Assembly: GCA_008080595.1 (NCBI GenBank)
Contig: VIKI01000097.1
Span: 9,535 to 42,606, forward strand
Direction of reading: 5' to 3'
DNA length: 33,072 nt
Source: Comamonadaceae bacterium
GTDB taxonomy: Bacteria > Pseudomonadota > Gammaproteobacteria > Burkholderiales > Burkholderiaceae_C
The position numbers and the translations under genes are program-made. Positions 24,934 through 32,410 of the stretch are shown one piece after another. The notes beneath the pieces were generated by a model. That model made no database searches. It was not told the DNA's origin and saw nothing but the letters and a program-made list of their open reading frames with translations. Position 1 is the first letter of the stretch, and each line of letters begins with the position of its first letter.

Positions 24934-24973
24934 AAAAGCAAAAAAGCCGTCATCAGACGGCTTTTTTGCTTTT
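24934..24973. terminator. Bidirectional terminator for rpsT and the DUF3579 gene
   Basis: An 18-bp perfect stem is formed by 24934-24951 (ending AAAAAAGCCGTC) and 24956-24973 (starting GACGGCTTTTTT), with loop ATCA. A-tract and T-tract flanks make it work in both directions between the convergent genes. Confidence 0.92.
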
Positions 24974-24981
24974 GGGCTTTG

Positions 24982-25314
24982 TCAATGCTTGTGGTGATGC
25001 CCATGCGAATGGGCCTGCGGGGGCTCGCCATGATGCACCTGCAATTCATTGTCTTTGGCAAAACCCATGACAAAGTCCCACGCCATCACGTTGAAGTCGC
25101 GCAAATCCTCATGCACGATCACGCTGCGCACATTGTTCACACTGGTGGGGATACACCATGGGGAATAGCTCAGATGTTTGCCGTGGGCTTGACCGCCCGG
25201 ACGAAACTGGCTCATCACGCCAGCCAGACGCTCAGCCCAATCGCTGGGACGAAAGGTGCGCCCGGAAACTGTCACGCCCAGGATATAAACTTTTTTTGAA
25301 GTGTGTGTAACCAT
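24982..25314 (-). CDS. DUF3579 family protein
   Basis: The 110-residue protein starts at 25314 (MVTHTSKKVYILGVTVSGRTFRPSDWAERLAGVM) and has SPWCIPTSVNNVRSVIVHEDLRDFNVMAWDFVMGFAKDN, which I recognise as the DUF3579 pattern of beta-proteobacteria. The tail HSHGHHHKH is histidine-rich and could bind metal. No function is known to me. It commonly lies between rpsT and argD. Upstream in-frame codons to 25491 are not family-like and were left out. Confidence 0.8.
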   Translation of the reverse strand: MVTHTSKKVYILGVTVSGRTFRPSDWAERLAGVMSQFRPGGQAHGKHLSYSPWCIPTSVNNVRSVIVHEDLRDFNVMAWDFVMGFAKDNELQVHHGEPPQAHSHGHHHKH

Positions 25315-25491
25315 CGGATAGAGGTTGATTGATGATTGCCAGCGGGTTGTGGCAACGAGTCTGAATTCTAGTCGAATCATATGTCTTATACAAGACTTGA
25401 AGCGCCTCAAGCCCTTGATCAAAACAAGGATTGCGCGGATTGCTTGACTGATTTTCGGGTTGATTTTGATGCGTCTAAAATCACCGTTCAA

Positions 25492-25523
25492 CGGCCCAAC
25501 CTGCGTTGGGCCGCTTTGTTTTT
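25492..25523 (+). terminator. Hairpin plus T-tract upstream of argD
   Basis: CGGCCCAAC (25492-25500), loop CTGC and GTTGGGCCG (25505-25513) form a perfect 9-bp stem followed by CTTTGTTTTTT. It is a classical intrinsic terminator on the plus strand, 37 bp before the argD start, with no plus-strand gene ahead of it. It could end a small RNA or an attenuated argD leader. Confidence 0.75.
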
Positions 25524-25559
25524 TGCCCTTCTCGAATTACTTTTGAAAGACGCATCGCC

Positions 25560-26774
25560 ATGACAGCCCAGAGCCCCTTGATTGAAGCCAGTTCACCTCA
25601 CGTGATGAACACCTATGGCCGCTTGCCCCTAGCCCTCAGCCACGGGCAGGGTTGCCGAGTCTGGGATGTCAATGGCAAAGCGTATCTGGATGCGCTGGGT
25701 GGCATTGCCGTCAACACACTGGGCCACAACCACCCCGAGCTGGTTCCGGCGCTGCAAGACCAGATCAGCAAAATCATTCACAGCTGCAACTACTACCACG
25801 TGCCGCTGCAAGAAACGCTGGCAAAGAAGCTGGTGGAACTCTCTGGCATGAGCAATGTATTTTTTTGCTCCACCGGGCTGGAGGCCAACGAAGCCGCCTT
25901 GAAGCTGGCGCGCAAGTTTGGACATGACCAAGGCATTGAACGCCCTGAGATTGTGGTCTATGAAAAAGCCTTCCATGGCCGCTCCATCGCCACCCTGAGC
26001 GCCACCGGCAACCCCAAGGTGCAGGCCGGTTTTGGCCCTCTGGTGGAGGGCTTCATTCGGGTCCCCCTGAACAACATCGACAGCCTGAAAGCCGCCACGG
26101 CGGGCAACCCCAACGTGGTCGCGGTATTTTTGGAAGCGATTCAGGGCGAAGGCGGCATCAACCCGATGCACCTGGATTACCTGCGCGAGGTACGCGCGCT
26201 GTGTGACGAACGCAACTGGTTGATGATGATCGACGAAGTGCAGTGTGGCATGGGCCGCACCGGCAAATGGTTCGCCCACCAATGGGCGGGCATCACACCC
26301 GATGTGATGCCGCTGGCCAAAGGCTTGGGCTCTGGTGTGCCAGTGGGTGCGGTGGTGGCCGGCCCGAAAGCCGCCCAGATTTTCCAGCCCGGCAACCATG
26401 GCACCACCTTTGGCGGCAACCCGCTGGCCATGCGGGCCGGCGTGGAAACCATCCGCATCATGGAACAAGAGGGCTTGCTGGAGAACGCGGCCCGGGTCGG
26501 TGCTTACCTGAGCCAGGCCTTGGCCACGGCCTTGGCCGCCGAGTTGGCCAGCGGTGCGGTGCGCGAAATTCGCGGCCACGGTCTGATGATCGGTGTGGAA
26601 CTGGCCAAACCTTGCGGCGTGCTGCTTCAGCAATGTGCCGAGCATGGCCTGCTGATCAGCGTGACCGCAGACACGGTCGTGCGACTCGTGCCACCGCTGA
26701 TCATGACGCAGCAGGAGTCCGATGAAGTGGTCAGCATTCTGTGCCCACTGATCCAACAACTGCTGCAAGCCTGA
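25560..26774 (+). CDS. argD: Acetylornithine aminotransferase
   Basis: The 404-residue class-III aminotransferase starts at 25560 (MTAQSPLIEASSPHVMNTYGRLPLAL). It has FFCSTGLEANEAALKLAR, the Asp of MIDEVQCGMGRTG, the PLP-binding Lys in PLAKGLGSGVPVGA and NHGTTFGGNPLAM. It transfers the amino group to N-acetylglutamate semialdehyde in arginine synthesis and may also act on succinyl-diaminopimelate. argF follows 33 bp downstream. No lesion is seen. An in-frame upstream start at 25506 would lie in the hairpin and is rejected. Confidence 0.93.
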   Translation: MTAQSPLIEASSPHVMNTYGRLPLALSHGQGCRVWDVNGKAYLDALGGIAVNTLGHNHPELVPALQDQISKIIHSCNYYHVPLQETLAKKLVELSGMSNVFFCSTGLEANEAALKLARKFGHDQGIERPEIVVYEKAFHGRSIATLSATGNPKVQAGFGPLVEGFIRVPLNNIDSLKAATAGNPNVVAVFLEAIQGEGGINPMHLDYLREVRALCDERNWLMMIDEVQCGMGRTGKWFAHQWAGITPDVMPLAKGLGSGVPVGAVVAGPKAAQIFQPGNHGTTFGGNPLAMRAGVETIRIMEQEGLLENAARVGAYLSQALATALAAELASGAVREIRGHGLMIGVELAKPCGVLLQQCAEHGLLISVTADTVVRLVPPLIMTQQESDEVVSILCPLIQQLLQA

Positions 26775-26807
26775 GCCAAGCCACGCCAACCTACCGGACT
26801 GAAAAAA

Positions 26808-27737
26808 ATGTCAAGCCTACAGCATTACCTTCAATTCACCGATCTGACCGCCAGCCAATATGCTTACTTGTTTGACCGCGCTTCGCTGATCAAAAAGAAG
26901 TTCAAAGCCTACGAAAAGCACCAACCCCTGGCCGACCGCACCCTGGCCATGATTTTTGAGAAGGCCTCAACCCGCACCCGCGTCAGTTTCGAAGCCGGCA
27001 TGTACCAGTTGGGCGGCAGTGTGGTGCACCTGACCACCGGCGACAGCCAGTTGGGCCGGGCCGAACCCATCGAAGACAGCGCCCGGGTCATCAGCCGGAT
27101 GGTCGATCTGGTCATGATCCGCACTTTTGAACAAACCAAGATCGAGCGTTTTGCCAAGCACTCTCGCGTGCCCGTCATCAACGGCCTGACCAATGAGTTT
27201 CATCCGTGCCAAATTCTGGCCGACATCTTCACCTACATTGAGCACCGTGGTTCCATCCGGGGCAAAACCGTGGCCTGGGTGGGTGATGGCAACAACATGG
27301 CCAACACCTGGTTGCAGGCCGCCAAGTTGCTCGATTTCAAGGTCAACGTGAGCACCCCAAGCGGCTACGAAGTGAATGAAAAAATAGCCGTTAGCGCAGG
27401 TGGAATAAGCGCAGAACACTATCAAAGCTATAGCAATCCACTGGCCGCCTGTGAAGGAGCCGATCTGGTCACCACCGATGTCTGGACCAGCATGGGTTAT
27501 GAAGCAGAAAACGAGGTGCGCAAACAAGCCTTTGCCGCATGGAAGGTCAATGCCGAGATGATGGCCGTGGCCAAGCCCAATGCCTTGTTCATGCATTGCC
27601 TGCCAGCTCACCGTGGCGAGGAAGTGGACGGCGACGTGATCGACGGGCCCCAAAGTGTGGTCTGGGACGAGGCTGAAAACCGCATGCACGTGCAAAAAGC
27701 CTTGATGGAATATTTGTTGCTGGGGCGCGTGTCTTGA
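26808..27737 (+). CDS. argF: Ornithine carbamoyltransferase
   Basis: The 309-residue enzyme has the carbamoyl-phosphate site EKASTRTRVSFEAGMYQLGG, the HPCQILAD loop (FHPCQILADIFT), DVWTSMG, and the ornithine site FMHCLPAHRGEE. It converts ornithine and carbamoyl phosphate to citrulline. Residues about 191-210 (EKIAVSAGGISAEHYQSYSN) are encoded by a copy of the dispersed repeat and are unlike the corresponding loop I recall from other beta-proteobacterial ArgF proteins. The frame is intact and the catalytic motifs flank the insertion, which falls in a surface loop of the ornithine-binding domain, so the enzyme is probably active. Confidence 0.93.
   Translation: MSSLQHYLQFTDLTASQYAYLFDRASLIKKKFKAYEKHQPLADRTLAMIFEKASTRTRVSFEAGMYQLGGSVVHLTTGDSQLGRAEPIEDSARVISRMVDLVMIRTFEQTKIERFAKHSRVPVINGLTNEFHPCQILADIFTYIEHRGSIRGKTVAWVGDGNNMANTWLQAAKLLDFKVNVSTPSGYEVNEKIAVSAGGISAEHYQSYSNPLAACEGADLVTTDVWTSMGYEAENEVRKQAFAAWKVNAEMMAVAKPNALFMHCLPAHRGEEVDGDVIDGPQSVVWDEAENRMHVQKALMEYLLLGRVS
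27380..27434. repeat. Dispersed hairpin repeat, copy 5, inside argF
   Basis: AATAGCCGTTAGCGCAGG then TGGAATAAGCGC matches the murJ copy at 23 of 30 aligned positions. It is translated in frame within argF. Confidence 0.6.
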
Positions 27738-27752
27738 GGCTTGCGCACGGTC

Positions 27753-28058
27753 ATGAATGATTGCATCACCTGTGGCGCGTGCTGCGCCAGTTTTCGGGTT
27801 GATTTTTCAATGTACGAGGTCGATGATGCAGGGGGGCAAGTCCCCAAAGGTTTGACGGTTGATGTGAATGGCAGCACCTGCCGCATGCGGGGCACGGACT
27901 ACCATCCGGTCCGTTGCGCAGCACTCACCGGCAAACTGGGTGAAAAAGTCGCTTGCGGCATCTACGAATGGCGGCCCTCACCCTGCCGTGAATTTGCCGA
28001 AGGCAGTGATGCCTGCCAGCGCGCCCGCAGCCGCCATGGCCTGGCAGCGCTAACTTGA
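27753..28058 (+). CDS. YkgJ-type zinc/iron-cluster cysteine protein
   Basis: The 101-residue protein starts MNDCITCGACCASFRVDFS, the CxxCxxCC motif of the YkgJ family. Further cysteines in STCRMRG, PVRCAAL, VACGIYEWRPSPCREF and DACQRA probably bind a Zn or Fe-S centre. Its function is not settled. It starts 15 bp after argF and may be co-transcribed with it. A TTG at 27741 is possible, but the family starts at the Met just before the cysteine motif. Confidence 0.82.
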   Translation: MNDCITCGACCASFRVDFSMYEVDDAGGQVPKGLTVDVNGSTCRMRGTDYHPVRCAALTGKLGEKVACGIYEWRPSPCREFAEGSDACQRARSRHGLAALT

Positions 28059-28078
28059 CCTGTGGAAGGAGTGTCAAC

Positions 28079-28270
28079 ATGAAAGATGACAAAGATCCCA
28101 AATTCTGGGTCACCGTGCTCAAACTGGTGATTGGAGCCATCGCCTTGATTGCCTTTTTTGGCCTGGGGCTGTATTTCACCGCCAAGTACAACACCTATGC
28201 ACCGGAAGGCCCGCCACCCGACAGCTCCTGGGGCATCAGCAATGATTCACCGATCAGGAACAAGCGTTAA
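28079..28270 (+). CDS. Small single-helix membrane protein
   Basis: The 63-residue protein starts at 28079 behind GAAGGAGTGTCAAC. One hydrophobic helix (about 11-33, VLKLVIGAIALIAFFGLGLYF) is flanked by a charged N-terminus and a Pro-rich tail (APEGPPPDSSWG). No family is recognised. It follows the YkgJ gene by 20 bp, and its 3' end overlaps the convergent monooxygenase by 17 bp. Confidence 0.65.
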   Translation: MKDDKDPKFWVTVLKLVIGAIALIAFFGLGLYFTAKYNTYAPEGPPPDSSWGISNDSPIRNKR

Positions 28271-29424
28271 CCGAAGCACCATATAACCAGGGCATATCCA
28301 GCAGGTTTTCGCCAAACAACTTCATGGCCGCATTACGTCCCCAGCGCACCGGGCCGGTGGCATGGAAAATTTTGCCGTTCCAGATGGCACGCCGCTGAAC
28401 CTGGGCGTTACGCTGCCAGCGTGCCTGGGCATAACGTTGCAACTGTGCTGGCACATCATTGGCCTGCCAGCACTGCGGCGTCTTCTATCGCCATGCCTGC
28501 GCCCTGGGCCAGATAAGGCACCATGGGGTGGGCCGCATCCCCCAGCAGCGCAACCCGGCCCTTGGCATGCTGGTGTGCACCTTGCATGGGGGGGCGAATG
28601 CTCAGTGGCCACAAGCGCCAAGACCCAATCACACCAATCAAATCACGCAACTGGCGGCAAGCCACCTCCATGTGTTGCTGCAAATCCTGGGCATTGGCGC
28701 TGTGATCCCAATGCGACATATCGCCCAACACCTGACCATGCACGATGGCCACCACATTGAGCCACTCTCCGCCTCGCACCGGATACTGCACCACATGCAA
28801 TTTGGGCCCCAGCCAGGCCGTGACCTGGTCTGAGCGCAGGTAGGCCGGCAAGTCACTTTGTCGAACCATGGCGCGGTAGGCCAGATGACCCGTGGGCTGG
28901 GGCGTGCCGTCGTTCAACAACAACTTGCGAACCGTGCTCCAGCCGCCATCGGCACCAATCAAAATGTCGCTCTGAATTTGCAGGTCATTGGCATACTCGG
29001 CGCTGACTGCAGCATCGGTTTGTGTCAAGCCCATCAGGGCGGCATCAAACACCTGCGTGATGTTGGGCAGGCCGCTCACCGCCTGCAGCAGCAAAGCATG
29101 CAAATCGGCACGGTGAATGGTCAGGTAAGGTGCGCCATAACGTTGCTCAAATGCCGCCCCCAACTGCAAACGGCCCAGTGAGCTGGCACTGGTGGCGCTC
29201 AGCACCTGGATTTGAGTTGGGTATGCAGCTACCTGCCGCAGTGCTGCCTCAAGCCCCCAGCCCTGCAGCAACTTGACGACATTGGGTCCAAGTTGAACAC
29301 CCGCCCCCACTTCAGAAACCTCGGCGGCACGCTCACAAACCGTAACCGTGTGCCCCGATTGGGCACACGCAAATGCGGCAGCCAAGCCGCCAATACCACC
29401 ACCCGCTATTTGTATGTTGCTCAT
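28254..29424 (-). pseudogene. FAD-dependent aromatic monooxygenase with frame break
   Basis: The first frame (29424 to 28456) gives MSNIQIAGGGIGGLAAAFACAQSG (FAD fold), the DG motif ILIGADGGWSTVRK and the second FAD motif GRVALLGDAAHPMVPYLAQGAGMAIEDAAVL, then stops. The second frame continues DVPAQLQRYAQARWQRNAQVQRRAIWNGKIFH to 28254. Together they resemble salicylate or 3-hydroxybenzoate 6-hydroxylases, which hydroxylate aromatic acids with NAD(P)H. One to a few codons plus a frame change are lost at about 28460, exactly inside a perfect 9-bp inverted repeat. The substrate cannot be decided. The gene stands alone, with no catabolic neighbours. Confidence 0.85.
28445..28473. repeat. Perfect 9-bp inverted repeat at the monooxygenase frame break
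   Basis: GTGCTGGCA (28445-28453) and TGCCAGCAC (28465-28473) form a hairpin with an 11-base loop. The two reading frames of the gene meet inside it. Confidence 0.7.
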
Positions 29425-29508
29425 TGTTGAACGCTTCCAAGTGAGGATCGCGCGATTGTGATCACGTATTAATTCGGTAAACTGACAAAAAATTTGTTGA
29501 CAGCATGC

Positions 29509-29628
29509 TCAGGCATCATTCTGGCTTGGGTCAAAAGTGGCTTGAAAGACCACCCGCTCGGGAGCATGCAAAAACTGCTTCGAGCGCGTCGCCTGAGCAT
29601 CGAGATCAAGCGTGGCTGCCGGGATCTG
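29509..29628 (-). pseudogene. Possible tail of a decayed gene
   Basis: In the 268-bp gap 29425-29692, one minus-strand frame reads QIPAATLDLDAQATRSKQFL and then HAPERVVFQATFDPSQNDA before a stop at 29509. Its composition looks protein-like, but a stop lies directly upstream and no start is present. It could be the last ~40 residues of a deleted gene. No family was recognised, and it may be chance. Confidence 0.25.
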
Positions 29629-29692
29629 TCACCAGGGATTGTGGCAATACGTGATGCCACTGGACAAGCATAAGCACAACGCAGGCCCCCAA

Positions 29693-30262
29693 TCAATATT
29701 TCCGCGACAAACGCATCTGCCCATTGTCCTGCTCGATACGGAACTGCCTAAGCACATTCATACCCAGCAGCGGCATGCTCAAATTGGGCAGCACCACCGC
29801 ATCCACATAATGCAGCGTAATGTGTTCCAGCTTGAGTTTTTGAATGGTGACCGTGCAGCCTTGCGTGATGCCGTTGCCGGTATGCATTAAATCCATCTTC
29901 TGGCATTTCAACTTGGCATTGACGGCCATTGCCAGGGGCAACGCAACAGTTGTTGCACCGGTATCAACCAAAAAATTCACTTTGCTGCCATTCACCTGCG
30001 CATTAATGAAATAGTGCCCGCCGTTGCCTTGCCCAATGACAAGCGGCTTGTTGCCTGCGGCTCCTGCCTGAGCATCCTCATCCAAATCCGTGGAGGGATT
30101 GGCTGCCCACGAGGTAACGGCCTTATCTTCTTTCTCACACGGTCTTTCCTGATAAATCAGAACGCCTGCCGCATTCTTGCATTTGAAAATAGTGCCCGAT
30201 ATGGCAGGCAAACTGGTCAACATCAGGATCGCCACAAGCCCCTGCGCAAAGCTGTACTTCAT
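29693..30262 (-). CDS. Periplasmic retropepsin-like aspartic protease
   Basis: A signal peptide (MKYSFAQGLVAILMLTSLPAISG) is followed by a short DUF4124-like segment (TIFKCKNAAGVLIYQERPCEK, two Cys). A retropepsin-like domain comes next with the catalytic motif VNFLVDTGATTVALP near residue 97 and the later LLGMNVLRQFRIEQDNGQMRL. This clan-AA single-domain form is expected to act as a dimer. The substrate is unknown. It is complete and stands alone on the minus strand. Confidence 0.82.
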   Translation of the reverse strand: MKYSFAQGLVAILMLTSLPAISGTIFKCKNAAGVLIYQERPCEKEDKAVTSWAANPSTDLDEDAQAGAAGNKPLVIGQGNGGHYFINAQVNGSKVNFLVDTGATTVALPLAMAVNAKLKCQKMDLMHTGNGITQGCTVTIQKLKLEHITLHYVDAVVLPNLSMPLLGMNVLRQFRIEQDNGQMRLSRKY

Positions 30263-30287
30263 GAAAACATCCCGAAAGTTTGATCAT

Positions 30288-30306
30288 CCCGCTTGCAGCA
30301 AGCGGG
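30288..30306. repeat. Short perfect hairpin
   Basis: CCCGCTTG-CAG-CAAGCGGG has 8-bp arms and a 3-base loop. No T-tract follows on either strand, so it is not an obvious terminator. It lies in the gap 30263-30530, which shows no gene. Confidence 0.5.
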
Positions 30307-30530
30307 GCTGCCGTCGATTGATGGAAAGATGCCGCGAGGCAATTCAACCCAACGAGGCAAGTATCGCACCTTGAAACAGCCCTCGATTTGCCTTGCAGTT
30401 CTGGGGTCGCATCAAATCCCCAAAATGGATAGTTTTTTCAAATCAAACATAGTGGCCCGATTAATGCGTTGCTTGTTGCAACCATCCACTCGAGCAACTC
30501 TGCGCGAGGGTGGTATTACCAGGAAATGAT

Positions 30531-31061
30531 ATGACCACCACCAACACATCCCTTGCTTTTCAGCGTCTTGAGGCCGAAGGCCGACTGTTGAAACCGGCGC
30601 TCAATGGGCCAACCCATGTCCCTGGCCGTTTCGGTTTTCGTGGCGAAATCGCCCTGACTCTTGAGCCGCCCGTGATGCTTGGCGCGGCCATTGCCACCGC
30701 TACCGACGGCGAGGCGATCCTGTCTTTTCTGGCAGGTTCGCTCTCAACCTACAAACACCTTCCTGCGCTGATCGAGGCGCTGGGCAGCAACATCAAGGCC
30801 GGTGGCAAATATTTCATCTACGTGTCCGATCTGGATCGTGCCTCGCGTTATCAGATCGCATTCAACGGTGTTTCGTTTTACGTGCTGCCGATTGACGACA
30901 CCTCGGTCTACAACGAGCTGGTCGACTTCCTGTACCTCGACAAGACCAAGATGAAGAAGATGGATACGGCAGAAAAGGTCGATGTAATTGCCGATGCCGC
31001 GCTCAAATACACCCAGACCTATGAAACCATCAGCTTTGAGGAAGGCCTGAAACGGCTCTGA
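30531..31061 (+). CDS. Protein of unknown function
   Basis: The 176-residue protein starts at 30531 (MTTTNTSLAFQRLEAEGRLLKP) behind CCAGGAAATGAT. It has no signal peptide or membrane helix. Notable segments are ATATDGEAILSFLAGSLSTYKHL, SNIKAGGKYFIYVSDLDRASRYQIAFNGVSFYVLPIDD and DKTKMKKMDTAEKVDVIADAALKYTQTYETISFEEGLKRL; the last is a charged helix pair. I recognise no family. Codon use looks coding throughout. It lies in a patchy region with accessory genes. Confidence 0.6.
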   Translation: MTTTNTSLAFQRLEAEGRLLKPALNGPTHVPGRFGFRGEIALTLEPPVMLGAAIATATDGEAILSFLAGSLSTYKHLPALIEALGSNIKAGGKYFIYVSDLDRASRYQIAFNGVSFYVLPIDDTSVYNELVDFLYLDKTKMKKMDTAEKVDVIADAALKYTQTYETISFEEGLKRL

Positions 31062-31232
31062 CTTAAGCGCACCGGTGTCGGGTTGACGACGCAGGCCACG
31101 TCGCCAATCCCGACAATTGAAGAGAAGAGGCCAATTTGAGGCGCGGTGCGGCACATTGGTACGCATCTGGATGTCGACGTTGATGAGGCCTCGGTCTCCA
31201 GAAGGCTACTGAATCAGTAACGTTTTAGCGAT

Positions 31233-31340
31233 CTACTTCCTAGCTGGTGGCACATCCGGGCGACTGCCATACTCCACCTCCGCCGCCATGCCGATACCCT
31301 CGTCTCCAAGCGCTATGATGAACGCATCACCTACTTGATG
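31233..31340 (-). pseudogene. Possible C-terminal remnant of a lost gene
   Basis: The minus-strand frame reads HQVGDAFIIALGDEGIGMAA then EVEYGSRPDVPPARK and a stop at 31233. It looks like a real protein end, but its upstream part runs antisense into the nucleotidyltransferase gene, where the frame continues only as a shadow. It is probably the tail of a gene whose body was replaced. No family was recognised. The rest of the gap 31062-31348 shows nothing else. Confidence 0.35.
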
Positions 31341-31348
31341 CTCTAGAC

Positions 31349-31867
31349 ATGTCCAACCTGGCCGAACAAATTCGCGAAGCACTGTCCATGTTTGAGCGCA
31401 ATGGCACAAAGCCTGCCTTGATTGGGGGGTTGGCCGTGGTCGCGCACCAAGTGGTGCGCGCCACCAAAGATGTGGACTTTCTGGTAGAAGCCGAAGCCGC
31501 CGACAAAATCCACAGTGCGCTTCTGAATTTAGGCTACCAGTGCCTGTACCGCAGCCAAGATGCCGCCAACTATGTGCGTGGCGCTGAAGGTCTGGATCTG
31601 CTCTACGCGCATCGCCCCCTGGCTCGCCGCCTGTTGGCGCAAGCATCGGAACGCGAAACGCCCATGGGCCGCCTGCGTGTCATCAGCGTAGAAGGACTCA
31701 TCGGCTTCAAACTACAAGGCTTCGTCAACGATGCCACTCGAACACGCGATTTGGACGACATCCGTGCCCTGTTGAAAATTCACCGTACTTCGCTCAATAT
31801 GGATGAACTGCGGGGGTACTTCGAGCTGTTTAACAAACCTGATCTTCTGCATGAACTCCTTCGATAA
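31349..31867 (+). CDS. AbiEii/MNT-type nucleotidyltransferase-like protein
   Basis: The 172-residue protein has KPALIGGLAVVAHQVVRATKDVDFLVEAEAAD near residue 20: the GG and DxD pattern of the nucleotidyltransferase fold, with the acidic pair in KDVDFLV. ISVEGLIGFKLQGFVNDATRTRDLDDI near 112 follows, with the conserved Lys and Asp region of AbiEii-like proteins. Such proteins are toxins or effectors in abortive-infection and toxin-antitoxin pairs, or lone accessory enzymes. There is no AbiEi-type partner next to it. A small gene overlaps its end by 17 bases, a likely functional pair. Confidence 0.75.
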   Translation: MSNLAEQIREALSMFERNGTKPALIGGLAVVAHQVVRATKDVDFLVEAEAADKIHSALLNLGYQCLYRSQDAANYVRGAEGLDLLYAHRPLARRLLAQASERETPMGRLRVISVEGLIGFKLQGFVNDATRTRDLDDIRALLKIHRTSLNMDELRGYFELFNKPDLLHELLR

Positions 31868-32081
31868 CCCTGCTGCCCCTGGTGAATCTGCGCAAAGCCG
31901 CACCGCGCCCCCTGCGGTACTGGCAAGTGAGGCGGGTGCCCCCTTCCAGCCGTCGCTGGGCAATGCGTCTGGAATTGATCCCTTCGCTGAATGGTTGAGC
32001 CTGATGGAGGTGGTGCAAATGCTTTGCCCCGTATGGCCCGTGCGCGACCAGCCTATGCAGGGAGATCACTGGCGGCTGTAA
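31851..32081 (+). CDS. Small protein paired with the nucleotidyltransferase
   Basis: The 76-residue protein starts at 31851 (MNSFDNPAAPGESAQSRTAPP), inside the end of the preceding gene. The N-terminal half is Pro/Ala/Ser-rich and looks disordered. The C-terminal half (DPFAEWLSLMEVVQMLCPVWPVRDQPMQGDHWRL) is compact and conserved-looking. No family name is known to me. The overlap suggests translational coupling with the nucleotidyltransferase. Confidence 0.55.
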   Translation: MNSFDNPAAPGESAQSRTAPPAVLASEAGAPFQPSLGNASGIDPFAEWLSLMEVVQMLCPVWPVRDQPMQGDHWRL

Positions 32082-32130
32082 TTGCCCGAAATCTTGACAG
32101 ACACATACACGTCACAAGGAGTTCCAAGCC

Positions 32131-32376
32131 ATGAGCAGTTACGCCCTGCGCCTACCCGAATCGCTAAAACTTGCCGCCAAGCGGATTGCTGCTGCCGATG
32201 ACACCACCATGAACCAATTTTTCGTGGTCGCGATTGCTGAGAAGATCAGCGCCATGGAGATCGCCAAGTTTTTTGAGAAACGGGCTGCGCTGGTGAACGC
32301 GGGCGATGCTCAGGCAGCATGGGACAAGGTGGGCGCAAATGCGACGGTTGCAGACGATACATGGGGCAAACAATAA
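32131..32376 (+). CDS. Ribbon-helix-helix (HicB/antitoxin-like) protein
   Basis: The 81-residue protein starts behind CACAAGGAGTTCCAAGCC. Residues 3-45 (SYALRLPESLKLAAKRIAAADDTTMNQFFVVAIAEKISAM) form a ribbon-helix-helix DNA-binding domain like that of HicB-type antitoxins. The C-terminal tail (AAWDKVGANATVADDTWGKQ) may bind a partner. No hicA-like toxin follows; the next gene is a dehydrogenase. It may autoregulate or control neighbours. Confidence 0.7.
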   Translation: MSSYALRLPESLKLAAKRIAAADDTTMNQFFVVAIAEKISAMEIAKFFEKRAALVNAGDAQAAWDKVGANATVADDTWGKQ

Positions 32377-32410
32377 GCCTCATAGCCCTTTGAAAGATCA
32401 AGAAAACCCG

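Noticed and set aside
25381-25563. Small plus-strand frame upstream of argD
   Set aside because: It runs through a clear terminator hairpin and into the argD ribosome-binding region; composition is not protein-like.
25629-26789. Antisense frame of 386 codons opposite argD
   Set aside because: Shadow of argD; translation is His/Gln-rich without motifs.
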